The notes: generated by a model not told the origin, from the letters alone. Counted from the first letter of the stretch, positions 8,119-15,390 are shown. The stretch is 64,000 nucleotides of DNA from Candidatus Dechloromonas phosphorivorans (GCA_016721185.1 JADKIP010000015.1:124001-188000), one strand, 5' to 3'. Program-made: numbers and translations.

Positions 8119-8178
8119 CCCCAACGTGGAGCTAACCCGACGCCCGTCAGGGCGGTCGGGTTGAGCGCAGGGTTAGAA
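8119..8178 (-). other. attC site of repeat cassette R3 (60-bp family)
   Basis: Runs from CCCCAAC to GTTAGAA. Its interior is identical to those at 9093, 10165 and 14094. Confidence 0.92.
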
Positions 8179-8412
8179 GGGTTTGCCGGGAAAGCGGCGG
8201 CGCAAGCGAAATGCTTGAAGCCGCGACCGCTGGCTGCAAACGGGGAATGTTGGGCAGGCGGAAAGCGCCCAAACCCGATTTCAATTTTGGCCAAAATTTC
8301 CGGTTGACCGTAGCAACGACGAAAACGCCAAGCCGACGGGCCAAAACCGGCACGAAGCCAAGGGCAAGCGACGGGAAGCGAAGAAGCATAAAAAGCATAA
8401 AAAGCAGAAGCC
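8179..8412 (-). repeat. Repeated non-coding cassette, copy R3 (type A)
   Basis: Same sequence as copies R5 and R9 except for one missing G (GGCGGAAAGC instead of GGCGGGAAAGC, near 8258) and a duplicated 9-bp unit AGCATAAAA near 8390. The single-base loss shifts the only long minus-strand frame, which argues against a protein. It carries the perfect palindrome AATTTTGGCCAAAATT and the GTTGACCGTA motif at 8303-8312. Confidence 0.9.
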
Positions 8413-8483
8413 TTCTAACGTTCTAGGTAACCGGCGCTGCGCGGCTTTTTCGCGCAGCGTCCGTGTTGACCGACGGGTTAGCC
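8413..8483 (-). other. attC site
   Basis: Runs from TTCTAAC to GTTAGCC with a GCGCTGCGCG / CGCGCAGCG core. Confidence 0.9.
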
Positions 8484-8488
8484 ACCAC

Positions 8489-9064
8489 CTACTTGCCACC
8501 TGCCTTTGCCGAAGCAATGGCCTTCTTTGCTTCACCCAGCAACGTGCGGATTTGCTCGGTGTCGGCCAGTTTTAGAAAGGCTCTAGTTCTTCCGATGCGG
8601 CCACTTGACACAGCCAGACTTATTTCTCCGCCGCTGCCCGAGAACACGACCAGCGACAAATCACCTTTTGTTCTGTACTGCGCTTCAAAGTTGCCAAAGG
8701 TTGTGACGCTACGGTCGATCTTGCTGATGTAGTCCAGGCCACGTATCAGTGAGTCAATTTCGTCTTCGTCGATATATGACGTGTTTTCTCTTTCGAGTCT
8801 TCCGGATTCCTTCACCTCAAACGCGACTCCATATTGGGCAGATTTTGGGTTGCTGGCATCGCGAAATTCCCGAACATCAATTGAGACGCGGCCCATGCCA
8901 TTGACGGTTCCCAGATTTGTGAAGCCTTTAACGAGAACGATGCCAGTGCGGGCGGAAAAGGCTTCTAGCTTTGTGGCGGGAGGAACTTTCGCTGCATCTG
9001 CTTGCTCTTGGGCAACGGCAATCAAAGGGATGGTTAAAAGGGTAGCAAGCAGGATTTTTCGCAT
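8489..9064 (-). CDS. Secreted protein of unknown function (cassette)
   Basis: 191 aa. A clear Sec signal peptide: MRKILLATLLTIPLIAVAQE, with cleavage likely after AVA. The mature protein is soluble with a strand-rich middle (GRVSIDVREFRD, FGVAFEVKES-like) and a helical C-terminus ending in KKAIASAKAGGK. The family is not recognised; it should act in the periplasm or outside. Start ATG at 9064 has GGAG nearby (ACTCGGAGTCATC). It is one of few exported products in this array. Confidence 0.78.
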   Translation of the reverse strand: MRKILLATLLTIPLIAVAQEQADAAKVPPATKLEAFSARTGIVLVKGFTNLGTVNGMGRVSIDVREFRDASNPKSAQYGVAFEVKESGRLERENTSYIDEDEIDSLIRGLDYISKIDRSVTTFGNFEAQYRTKGDLSLVVFSGSGGEISLAVSSGRIGRTRAFLKLADTEQIRTLLGEAKKAIASAKAGGK

Positions 9065-9092
9065 GATGACTCCGAGTGCGGTTTGTTGTGGT

Positions 9093-9152
9093 GGCTAACG
9101 TGGAGCTAACCCGACGCCCGTCAGGGCGGTCGGGTTGAGCGCAGTGTTAGAA
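9093..9152 (-). other. attC site of repeat cassette R4 (60-bp family)
   Basis: Runs from GGCTAAC to GTTAGAA; interior identical to the other type A cassette sites apart from CAGTG for CAGGG at the right box. Confidence 0.92.
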
Positions 9153-9378
9153 GGGTTTGCCGGGAAAGCGGTGGCGCAAGCGAAATGCTTGCAGCCGCGA
9201 CCGCTGGCGGCAAACGGGAAATGTTGGGCAGGCGGGAAAGCGCCCAAACCCGATTTCAATTTTGGCCAAAATTTCCGGTTGACCGTAGCAACGACGAAAA
9301 CGCCAAGCCGACGGGCCAAAACCGGCACGAAGCCAAGGGCAAGCGACGGGAAGCGAAGAAGCATAAAAAGCAGAAGCC
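9153..9378 (-). repeat. Repeated non-coding cassette, copy R4 (type A)
   Basis: 226 bp, a few substitutions from R5 and R9 (for example GGTGGCGCAAG and CTTGCAGCCGCG). It contains AATTTTGGCCAAAATT and the motif GTTGACCGTA at 9278-9287. Confidence 0.9.
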
Positions 9379-9465
9379 TTCTAACGTAGAGCTAACCGGC
9401 GCTGCGCGGCTTTATCGCGCAGCGTCCAGCGACCAAAGGGAGCGAGGTTGAGCGCCGGGTTATGC
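9379..9465 (-). other. attC site (long family 1)
   Basis: Runs from TTCTAAC to GTTATGC; almost identical to the sites at 4383 and 10742. Its right box supplies the stop codon of the DUF4145 gene. Confidence 0.92.
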
Positions 9466-10149
9466 CCCACTGGCCTGCATCTCCGCAACGTATTTCTTTG
9501 TCAGCAGTACGTTGTCTATCCAGTTCACAGTGAGCTTGACCAATAATTTCAGATCACTAACGTCTTTGCTCTCCCATTTGCGTGTGTAGTGGGTTTCATC
9601 ATTCCCTAGCCAGGCAGCGCGTTTCGCGCACTCCTTTACATTCGTGTCTGAAACAAATTGCGAAATGCATGATCCTAGTTGGGTAGCTCGAATCTGAGCC
9701 TCCTGATCTGGATGCTCAGAAGAGGCAAAATCCTTTATAAGGAACTCAAGGCTCTTCCGAAGACCTATTCCAACAAGTTGCGTCAGGTCTTGCGATTCCG
9801 CGACAACAGCCTGATTAAAGATATCGACAAACGTAGGAGAGACGTCTTGGATCGTCTCCGGGAACTCAGTTTGTCGTGCGCTCAAGGGCGCCAAACCAGT
9901 AAGGCCGTACTCATTCCTTCCAGCCGAAGAGCTGTTCAGGGGCTGGTACGTGGCGACAAAAAGCTCTTGGCACTTCTGGTGTATACAGCGGAACGCAATT
10001 TGGCAAAGCCGTCGCTCTCTCAGTAGTGACATGCAAACGTGCTTCGGATGTACGCTTCTATGGCACCTAGGACAAATGTCGGGAATATCGGCGAGCCGAA
10101 TGTCCTCGTGTCCTCCACCAAGATCCTTTACCTGTACATCAAGTTTCAT
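9460..10149 (-). CDS. DUF4145-domain protein with N-terminal zinc-finger-like Cys
   Basis: 229 aa. The N-terminal part carries several Cys/His (CPRCHRSVHPKHVC and RCIHQKC), suggesting metal binding. The C-terminal ~110 residues match DUF4145: GIGLRKSLEFLIKDF, then AWLGNDETHYTRKW. DUF4145 has been grouped with the HEPN superfamily, whose members include RNases; here the motif is the less canonical GNDETH, so activity is uncertain. TAA stop overlaps the attC right box (GTTATGC). Start ATG at 10149 has AGGAGG about 6 bases upstream. Confidence 0.85.
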   Translation of the reverse strand: MKLDVQVKDLGGGHEDIRLADIPDICPRCHRSVHPKHVCMSLLRERRLCQIAFRCIHQKCQELFVATYQPLNSSSAGRNEYGLTGLAPLSARQTEFPETIQDVSPTFVDIFNQAVVAESQDLTQLVGIGLRKSLEFLIKDFASSEHPDQEAQIRATQLGSCISQFVSDTNVKECAKRAAWLGNDETHYTRKWESKDVSDLKLLVKLTVNWIDNVLLTKKYVAEMQASGA

Positions 10150-10164
10150 AGTGCCTCCTATGGG

Positions 10165-10224
10165 GCATAACGTGGAGCTAACCCGACGCCCGTCAGGGCG
10201 GTCGGGTTGAGCGCAGGGTTAGAA
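10165..10224 (-). other. attC site of repeat cassette R5 (60-bp family)
   Basis: Runs from GCATAAC to GTTAGAA. Interior identical to 8119 and 14094. Confidence 0.92.
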
Positions 10225-10450
10225 GGGTTTGCCGGGAAAGCGGCGGCGCAAGCGAAATGCTTGAAGCCGCGACCGCTGGCTGCAAACGGGGAATGTTGGG
10301 CAGGCGGGAAAGCGCCCAAACCCGATTTCAATTTTGGCCAAAATTTCCGGTTGACCGTAGCAACGACGAAAACGCCAAGCCGACGGGCCAAAACCGGCAC
10401 GAAGCCAAGGGCAAGCGACGGGAAGCGAAGAAGCATAAAAAGCAGAAGCC
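10225..10450 (-). repeat. Repeated non-coding cassette, copy R5 (type A)
   Basis: 226 bp and, by eye, base-for-base identical to copy R9 at 14154-14379, including the attC. It contains AATTTTGGCCAAAATT and GTTGACCGTA at 10350-10359. Identity implies a recent copy event within the array. Confidence 0.92.
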
Positions 10451-10516
10451 TTCTAACGTGGAGCTAACCCGACTGCGCGGCTTTTCGCGCAGGTCGGGTT
10501 GAGCGTAGTGTTAGAA
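10451..10516 (-). other. attC site
   Basis: Runs from TTCTAAC to GTTAGAA with interior CCCGACTGCGCGG / CGCGCAGGTCGGG. Confidence 0.92.
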
Positions 10517-10741
10517 GGGTTTGCCGGGAAAGCGGTGGCGCAAGCGGAATGCTTGAGGCCGCGACCGCTGCTGGCAAACGGGAAATGCCGGGCAGGCGAG
10601 AAGAATGCCAAACCTGACGAAAAAACAGGCCAAAAACCGAGTTGACCGTAACAAAGCACCGCAGGCCGAGCCGAGATGGCAAACCAAGCGCGGTGTTCAG
10701 AACGGGAGACGGAAAGTGAAGCGACATGAGAAACCGGAGCC
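10517..10741 (-). repeat. Repeated non-coding cassette, copy R6 (diverged, type C)
   Basis: Left half closely matches the other copies (GGTTTGCCGGGAAAGC, GCAAGCGGAATGCTTG), but the right half is diverged (GAGTTGACCGTAACAAAG at 10640-10657). The minus-strand frame that spans type A copies is broken in the middle. The core motif GTTGACCGTA survives at 10641-10650. Confidence 0.85.
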
Positions 10742-10828
10742 TTCTAACGTAGAGCTAACCGGCGCTGCGCGGCTTTATCGCGCAGCGTCCAGCGACCGAA
10801 GGGAGCGAGGTTGAGCGCCATGTTAGGT
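10742..10828 (-). other. attC site (long family 1)
   Basis: Runs from TTCTAAC to GTTAGGT; its TTA is the stop codon of the gene on its right. Confidence 0.92.
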
Positions 10829-11152
10829 TTTTGGGCTACTGGCCCTTGTTTTGAGCTGAGCAATAATGTCCTCACGCCACTGGTTTTTATTTCGCACGAC
10901 AACTCGGCCACCACAGCCAATTTTTTCAGCTAGTTCACCTAGCTGTTGTGCGTCTTTGGTTTTCCATCCATTTTCCAGCGCCCACGGAGTGATTTCCGAT
11001 GCGAGAAGACGCTCTCCTTCCTTGTAGAGGAGTTTGAATATTTCCTTGGCAGAGGACTCGTCAGAGTAATGGCTAAGGCCAGTGGCCAAATTTACGCGAG
11101 CTGTGAGGCTTTTCAGAGCCTCAAGTACTAAAGGTGACATGTGGAACTCCAA
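10823..11152 (-). CDS. Small cassette protein of unknown function
   Basis: 109 aa, soluble and mostly helical, with a C-terminal KTRASSPKT tail. It contains TPWALENGWKTKDAQQLGELAEKIGCGGRVVV, and I do not recognise the family. Start may be MEFHMSP (11152) or MSPLVLEAL (11140); GGAGTT-like sequence precedes the first. The stop TAA is provided by the attC right box GTTAGGT, so the last residues abut the recombination site. No membrane or export signal. Confidence 0.7.
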   Translation of the reverse strand: MEFHMSPLVLEALKSLTARVNLATGLSHYSDESSAKEIFKLLYKEGERLLASEITPWALENGWKTKDAQQLGELAEKIGCGGRVVVRNKNQWREDIIAQLKTRASSPKT

Positions 11153-11156
11153 AAAA

Positions 11157-11228
11157 ACCTAACGTGCTAGCTCAGCCGACGGCAGACAGCGCAGCTGGCT
11201 GACGGTCGGCTGGAGCGGGATGTTGGGC
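11157..11228 (-). other. attC site
   Basis: Runs from ACCTAAC to GTTGGGC with arms CAGCCGACGGCAGACAGCGC / GCTGGCTGACGGTCGGCTG; similar in type to the site at 15391. Confidence 0.9.
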
Positions 11229-11245
11229 AATAACGCTTGAACTGC

Positions 11246-11689
11246 TCATTGACCATGAACTTCGAGAAACTCTTTCGTGCCGGATAAGCGCAAAAGCCGC
11301 TGGCGAGCAGTTTTAACTGGCTTCATGTATGACTCCGGATAATTGTCAAAAAGATATGCCCAAGCAGGATTTGCTAGTTTTTTGTGTGACTCATGGATAA
11401 AAAACTCGTGAGCGATAAGATTTCTCACTTGCTGAATATGCCGAATGACCGGCATTGATGCCGCTGATTTGTACGATTTTTTGAGATTTAGTTTTTCGAG
11501 AACGCGAGCTTTTTCATCGAAGCTAAGGCGGTCTGTAATTAATTCATGAAAATCCCAGAATCGATCCTTGGTCGTAAAGTACATGCCAATCATGATGCCC
11601 ATGAAGGTGTCGAAGAAGGCGCCGTCTTTTAGAATCCGCGAGCGAACGTCATCGCGATCCAACAACTTTTCAAGTTCTTTCCGGTTCAT
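11246..11689 (-). CDS. HEPN-like protein with RNxxxH motif
   Basis: 147 aa, all-helical and soluble. Residues around 85-95 read VRNLIAHEF, matching the Rx4-6H motif (RN then three residues then H) of HEPN ribonucleases. The surrounding pattern, an N-terminal helix (FDTFMGIMIGMYF), a second (RLSFDEKARVLEKL) and the motif helix, fits a minimal HEPN domain. HEPN proteins commonly act as RNA-cleaving toxins or defence effectors; no MNT-type antitoxin gene is in the same cassette. The family assignment rests on one motif and is moderate. Start ATG at 11689. Confidence 0.65.
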   Translation of the reverse strand: MNRKELEKLLDRDDVRSRILKDGAFFDTFMGIMIGMYFTTKDRFWDFHELITDRLSFDEKARVLEKLNLKKSYKSAASMPVIRHIQQVRNLIAHEFFIHESHKKLANPAWAYLFDNYPESYMKPVKTARQRLLRLSGTKEFLEVHGQ

Positions 11690-11697
11690 CTTATGTT

Positions 11698-11787
11698 GCC
11701 CAACGTGTAGCTAACCGGCGCCACGCGCCGAAGGTTGAGGAAACGACGGCTGTTTCATGGCGTCCGGTGTTGAGCGTAGTGTTAGAA
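11698..11787 (-). other. attC site of repeat cassette R7
   Basis: Runs from GCCCAAC to GTTAGAA; its interior (GCGCCACGCGCCGAAGG) is unlike the other repeat-cassette sites. Confidence 0.88.
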
Positions 11788-12068
11788 AGGTTTGCCGGGA
11801 AAGCGGCGGCGCAAGCGAAGTGCTGGCAGCCGAGACCGCTGGTGGCAACCGGAAAGTGCTGGGCAGACGGAAATAGCCCAAACCCCATGGCCTTTGAATT
11901 TCGTTGAAATTTCCGGTTGACCGTAGCAACGCCGAAAACGCTGAGCCGACGAGCTAAAACAAGCACGGTGCCAAGAGCAAGCGACGGGGCGCCGAGCCGG
12001 ACTGGTAAAGCCAGCACGCTGCTAAAAAGAGGCGAGAGAAGCTTGAGAGCACCATAAGAGACGGAGCG
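11788..12068 (-). repeat. Repeated non-coding cassette, copy R7 (type B, extended)
   Basis: 281 bp. The common core (GGTTTGCCGGGAAAGCGG through GCAAGCGACGGG) is followed at the right by about 60 extra bases not found in other copies. The motif GTTGACCGTA lies at 11916-11925. The longest minus-strand frame (108 codons) reaches into the attC and differs from other copies. Confidence 0.87.
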
Positions 12069-12158
12069 TTCTAACGTTGTAGGTAAGGGGCGCTGCGCGG
12101 CGCTTTATCGCGCAGCGTCCAGCGACCGGAGGGAGCGGCCTTGACCGCAGTGTTAGAA
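12069..12158 (-). other. attC site of repeat cassette R8 (long family 2)
   Basis: Runs from TTCTAAC to GTTAGAA; interior identical to the site at 13058 and two bases from 13617. Confidence 0.92.
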
Positions 12159-12387
12159 GGGTTTGCCGGGAAAGCGGTAGCGCAAGCGAACTGCTTGCAG
12201 CCGCGACCGCTGGCGGCAAACGGAAAATGCCGGGCAGCCGGGAAAGCCCCCAAACCCGAGGATTTTGATTTTGGCTGAAATTTCCGGTTGACCGTAGCAA
12301 CGCCGAAAACGCTGAGCCGACGGGCCAAAACAGGCACGGAGCCAAGAGCAAGCGACGGGCGGCGAAGTGACATGAGAAACCGGAACC
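12159..12387 (-). repeat. Repeated non-coding cassette, copy R8 (type B)
   Basis: 229 bp; close to R2 in its middle (GATTTTGGCTGAAATTTCCGG region), without the type A palindrome. The motif GTTGACCGTA lies at 12287-12296. Immediately next to R7, so two different copies are adjacent. Confidence 0.9.
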
Positions 12388-12454
12388 TTCTAACGTTTGA
12401 ATTCACCGGACTGCGCGGCTTTTCGCGCAGGTCCGGTGGAATGATGGGTTGGGC
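12388..12454 (-). other. attC site
   Basis: Runs from TTCTAAC to GTTGGGC with ATTCACCGGACTGCGCGG / CGCGCAGGTCCGGTGGAAT arms. Confidence 0.92.
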
Positions 12455-12460
12455 ATGGTT

Positions 12461-13039
12461 TCATGGAACCACCCTTGAATAAAGCCAGTTTTCTCCGCAG
12501 CCATCTCGGGAAAATACGACATGCTCGGCAAAATTCCCGCTGCCTACTGAATAGAAGGCAATCCTGCTGACGTGCGAAAAGCGATACCCAATAAAGCTTT
12601 GGGGCATTTCGTTTTCAGCACCCGGGGAAAGTTCTTTAAGTAAGTGCTCGAGGGATACGTCTGAGTCAGCAGGTTGCCCGGAGCGGTGGCCAAAAACAAG
12701 ATAACTACACCTGAATTTTTGATCGAGGGCTAGCCAGTCAGATACGAGCTGTCCGTGAGGAATCACCTCAAGAACGCCTTCGATAGACACCGAACGAAGG
12801 CTTCTCTGGAAAGCAAAGGTGATCGATGCATTTTGATTGATTCCAATATCGGTGACTTTCCGACTAGTGGGCGAAGTATGGAACCTGGGAATGCTCGCTT
12901 CATCGAAATGCACGCCCAACATACGTGTTCTTGGGATGCCATCATGCCCAACAGTACCAAGCACGGCCCCATGACTAAAGGGAATGCCGGCGAGTCGTTC
13001 TTCGCTAATCCACTGTGTTAATTGAATGAATGGGTTCAT
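12461..13039 (-). CDS. Pyridoxamine 5'-phosphate oxidase-like FMN-binding protein
   Basis: 192 aa from ATG at 13039 (MNPFIQLTQWISEERLAG). The middle shows the split-barrel layout of pyridoxamine phosphate oxidase-like proteins: HGAVLGTVGHDGIPRTRMLGVH, then TSPTSRKVTDIGINQNASITFAF and SVSIEGVLEVI. The C-terminal YRFSHVSRIAFY resembles the end of this family. It may oxidise a B6 vitamer or reduce a small substrate with flavin; substrate unknown. An upstream TTG start at 13063 would lie inside the attC and is not favoured. Confidence 0.8.
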   Translation of the reverse strand: MNPFIQLTQWISEERLAGIPFSHGAVLGTVGHDGIPRTRMLGVHFDEASIPRFHTSPTSRKVTDIGINQNASITFAFQRSLRSVSIEGVLEVIPHGQLVSDWLALDQKFRCSYLVFGHRSGQPADSDVSLEHLLKELSPGAENEMPQSFIGYRFSHVSRIAFYSVGSGNFAEHVVFSRDGCGENWLYSRVVP

Positions 13040-13057
13040 GGAATCAAGAGGTTTTAT

Positions 13058-13147
13058 GCCCAACGTTGTAGGTAAGGGGCGCTGCGCGGCGCTTTATCGC
13101 GCAGCGTCCAGCGACCGGAGGGAGCGGCCTTGACCGCAGTGTTAGGC
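13058..13147 (-). other. attC site (long family 2)
   Basis: Runs from GCCCAAC to GTTAGGC; its TTA is the stop codon of the 74-aa gene at 13142. Confidence 0.92.
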
Positions 13148-13366
13148 ATTGGTTTTCCTCAGTACGGCAACCACCCCGAGGATAAAACCAAGGCCAAGAA
13201 CCCCTGCCCAGAACCACTCCCAGAAAGCCCAGTGACCTGCCCAATTTAATTCGGTGATATCGCGCAGTAGCTTGCCAATGAAACGAGCGGCTGACTCACC
13301 AAGTTCAATTGGTAATTCGCCCTTGCTCACAGAGAAACTGAGATGCTCAATCAACATGTTGTTCAA
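13142..13366 (-). CDS. Small membrane protein, second gene of a two-gene cassette
   Basis: 74 aa with one strong hydrophobic segment (about residues 46-68, WAFWEWFWAGVLGLGFILGVVAVL) and a short positively charged tail. The N-terminal half is amphipathic. The gene overlaps the upstream zinc-ribbon gene by 20 bp, so the two are probably translated together. Its stop TAA is supplied by the attC right box. No family recognised. The low complexity of length and composition makes the call moderate, but the overlap with a clear gene and the exact fit in the cassette support it. Confidence 0.65.
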   Translation of the reverse strand: MNNMLIEHLSFSVSKGELPIELGESAARFIGKLLRDITELNWAGHWAFWEWFWAGVLGLGFILGVVAVLRKTNA

Positions 13367-13610
13367 CTGGTTTCAAGCGCATGGCAAGAAGAAACATGAT
13401 CGTAAGATCGGGAAGGCTTGCGAAAGAGCCAACCCACGGTCGGATGGCCAAAGTGAGCAAAACGGCTGGGGCAAAACAAATGCCCATAACTGCCCATGAA
13501 AATACGATTCGCACGCTTTTGCCGCAGTGAGGGCAGGATTTAACCTTGCTAAAGCGGTTGATGGCACGGGAAAACACGCTAATGGGTTCGTTGCAGTGTG
13601 GGCACTTCAT
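13347..13610 (-). CDS. Zinc-ribbon membrane protein, first gene of a two-gene cassette
   Basis: 87 aa. It begins MKCPHCNEPISVFSRAINRF and has a second pair CPHC at residues 26-29, making a four-Cys zinc ribbon, followed by two hydrophobic segments (about 36-56 and 64-80). Small zinc-ribbon membrane proteins of this kind are common and mostly uncharacterised. The start ATG at 13610 lies 7 bp from the attC box at 13617. The 3' end overlaps the next gene by 20 bp. Confidence 0.78.
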   Translation of the reverse strand: MKCPHCNEPISVFSRAINRFSKVKSCPHCGKSVRIVFSWAVMGICFAPAVLLTLAIRPWVGSFASLPDLTIMFLLAMRLKPVEQHVD

Positions 13611-13616
13611 TTTGCT

Positions 13617-13706
13617 GCCTAACGTTATAGGTAAGGGGCGCTGCGCGGCGCTTTATCGCGCAGCGTCCAGCGACCGGAGGGAGCGGCCTTGACCGCAATG
13701 TTAGAC
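13617..13706 (-). other. attC site (long family 2)
   Basis: Runs from GCCTAAC to GTTAGAC; differs from the sites at 12069 and 13058 at about two interior bases. Its TTA ends the tautomerase-like gene. Confidence 0.92.
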
Positions 13707-14072
13707 ATTGGAATTACCGAATGACCAATTCTCACGGGCAACCTCGACAAGGTTGATAAAGATATTTTCAGCTTGTAGATATCCGGTGCCCACCAGTTTG
13801 CGATTAAGTTCGCCAAAGAACTTGGCTTTCAGTTCAGCGGAACGTCCTTGGTTGAGCGTGATTTGCACGAACACAATCTTTTCGAGCCGCTCAGGAGGAC
13901 AAGCGCCAGGGGCGTGGAGAATGGCCGCTTTTGGATAACCTTGGCAAACGATGTAGTTCTCTAGCGGTGGCACCCCGAGAACTTCTTGCATGGCGGAGTT
14001 AATAACGCCACTGACAGCTGAAGCAAATTCAGCAGGCTGATTGTTGGAAAAATCTACACGGACTATTGCCAA
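13701..14072 (-). CDS. Tautomerase-superfamily protein lacking the N-terminal catalytic proline
   Basis: 123 aa. The C-terminal NLVEVARENWSFGNSN and the IVFVQITLNQGRSAELKAKFF stretch match larger 4-oxalocrotonate tautomerase-like proteins. Those use Pro-1, exposed after Met removal, as the catalytic base. Here the start is a TTG at 14072 preceded by AAGGA at a good distance, and the second residue is Ala (MAIVRVDF). The enzyme may therefore be inactive as a tautomerase or use another mechanism. The in-frame codon before TTG encodes Pro, but no start codon precedes it. TAA stop overlaps the attC. Confidence 0.8.
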   Translation of the reverse strand: MAIVRVDFSNNQPAEFASAVSGVINSAMQEVLGVPPLENYIVCQGYPKAAILHAPGACPPERLEKIVFVQITLNQGRSAELKAKFFGELNRKLVGTGYLQAENIFINLVEVARENWSFGNSNV

Positions 14073-14093
14073 GGGAAATCCTTTTCGGGAAAT

Positions 14094-14153
14094 GTCTAAC
14101 GTGGAGCTAACCCGACGCCCGTCAGGGCGGTCGGGTTGAGCGCAGGGTTAGAA
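14094..14153 (-). other. attC site of repeat cassette R9 (60-bp family)
   Basis: Runs from GTCTAAC to GTTAGAA; identical inside to 10165. Confidence 0.92.
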
Positions 14154-14379
14154 GGGTTTGCCGGGAAAGCGGCGGCGCAAGCGAAATGCTTGAAGCCGCG
14201 ACCGCTGGCTGCAAACGGGGAATGTTGGGCAGGCGGGAAAGCGCCCAAACCCGATTTCAATTTTGGCCAAAATTTCCGGTTGACCGTAGCAACGACGAAA
14301 ACGCCAAGCCGACGGGCCAAAACCGGCACGAAGCCAAGGGCAAGCGACGGGAAGCGAAGAAGCATAAAAAGCAGAAGCC
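14154..14379 (-). repeat. Repeated non-coding cassette, copy R9 (type A)
   Basis: 226 bp, identical by eye to R5 (10225-10450), with AATTTTGGCCAAAATT and GTTGACCGTA at 14279-14288. It is the copy nearest the integrase. Confidence 0.92.
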
Positions 14380-14442
14380 TTCTAACGTAAAGTTGAGAGG
14401 CGCGCCGCTTCTGGCGCGTCCCTCTCGAACGCCATGTTAGGT
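14380..14442 (-). other. attC site
   Basis: Runs from TTCTAAC to GTTAGGT with arms TTGAGAGGCGCGCCGC / GCGCGTCCCTCTCGAA. Confidence 0.92.
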
Positions 14443-14452
14443 GCCAAACCTT

Positions 14453-15385
14453 TCAAAGCGGAGCGACGGGAATGCATATCTCGCACTCGAACGCCCCGGT
14501 CTGGGGGTCACACGTGGCATCTGTTGGGTAGTACTCGAAGCAGGGTCTGGCATCAAGCTGAAGTCCGCTCGCGGGCAACCATTCCCGGAGTAGCGCAGTC
14601 CAGGCATCAACAACCCGTTCGCTCGTTCCACTGTAACGGAGAACAGCATACTTGCCGCCCGGAATGGTTGTTTTGAGAGCACTGCCTGACAAGATGACAT
14701 CAGGCGCAACTTCCACACAGGCATCGTACCGGCATTGCTCTGCCGCAGTGATGCCGGGATCGTCGTAGCTAATGCCATAGCGTGGTTGTCCCAGCAGGTT
14801 GTTCGAAACAGCCCATGGATAGTATGTGTTCTGCCAGAACTGTCCGATAGCCTCGCCATACGGGCCGAGATAGCGAAGATAGGCGACCGCGACTGGTTGG
14901 CGGTCAATGATTGTCACTTTCATGATGTTCTCCTCGTTTGGGTGTTGGGAGAATTCATGTTCCCCGAAAGGCTCTCGCACTGCCTGACTGTGCTTGCTAT
15001 TCGCCTGTCCAGAATTGCTATCTCTATTGCGTAGTGAGGATTGGTGTTCGCGCCAAGCGGTGGGCGAACACCCAAATCGGCTCTTGAAGGCGCGCGTAAA
15101 TGATTCGGCAGAACCAAAACCCACCGACAAAGCAATGTTCAGAATCCTCGTGCGCGGCTGAGCCGCGAGCCGCATGGCTGCGACCTCGACACGCCGTCGA
15201 CGCAGGTAGTCGCCGAGGGTTTCCCCCATCCATGCGGAAAAGAGACGATGAAAGTGAAATGGGGAAAAGTGTGCGACTTCAGCCAAGGTGGCGAGCACGA
15301 GTTGTTCAGCGAGATGTTCGTCAATGTGTGCCAGCACCCGATGCATTCGGTTTCTGTATTCTGACTGGCTATCGAGCAAAGGCAC
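14453..15385 (-). CDS. AraC-family regulator with C-terminal GyrI-like domain
   Basis: About 310 aa if started at the GTG at 15385; an ATG at 15346 (MHRVLAHIDEHL) is the alternative. The N-terminal ~100 residues are an AraC-type double helix-turn-helix (LATLAEVAHFSPFHFHRLFSAWMGETLGDYLRRRRVE ... GFGSAESFTRAFKSRFG). The C-terminal ~160 residues (MKVTIIDRQPVAVAYLRYLGPY onward) are a GyrI-like/effector-binding domain ending DPQTGAFECEICIPV. Such proteins sense small molecules and activate efflux or stress genes. The frame extends further upstream through the attC, which is not coding. It is an unusually large and complete regulator for a cassette. Confidence 0.88.
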   Translation of the reverse strand: MPLLDSQSEYRNRMHRVLAHIDEHLAEQLVLATLAEVAHFSPFHFHRLFSAWMGETLGDYLRRRRVEVAAMRLAAQPRTRILNIALSVGFGSAESFTRAFKSRFGCSPTAWREHQSSLRNRDSNSGQANSKHSQAVREPFGEHEFSQHPNEENIMKVTIIDRQPVAVAYLRYLGPYGEAIGQFWQNTYYPWAVSNNLLGQPRYGISYDDPGITAAEQCRYDACVEVAPDVILSGSALKTTIPGGKYAVLRYSGTSERVVDAWTALLREWLPASGLQLDARPCFEYYPTDATCDPQTGAFECEICIPVAPL

Positions 15386-15390
15386 GGGAC

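Noticed and set aside
2092..14379. Regularly spaced repeats that might be read as a CRISPR array.
   Set aside because: Repeat and spacer lengths are far too long and variable, genes lie between, and the sites have attC architecture. No cas genes are present.
8147..14440. Open frames of 70-110 codons on both strands inside the repeated cassettes (for example 9095-9364 and 14096-14365 on the minus strand).
   Set aside because: They run into the attC sites, differ or break between copies (R3 deletion, R6 mid-frame break), and have no recognisable domain. They are more likely shadows of a non-coding repeat.
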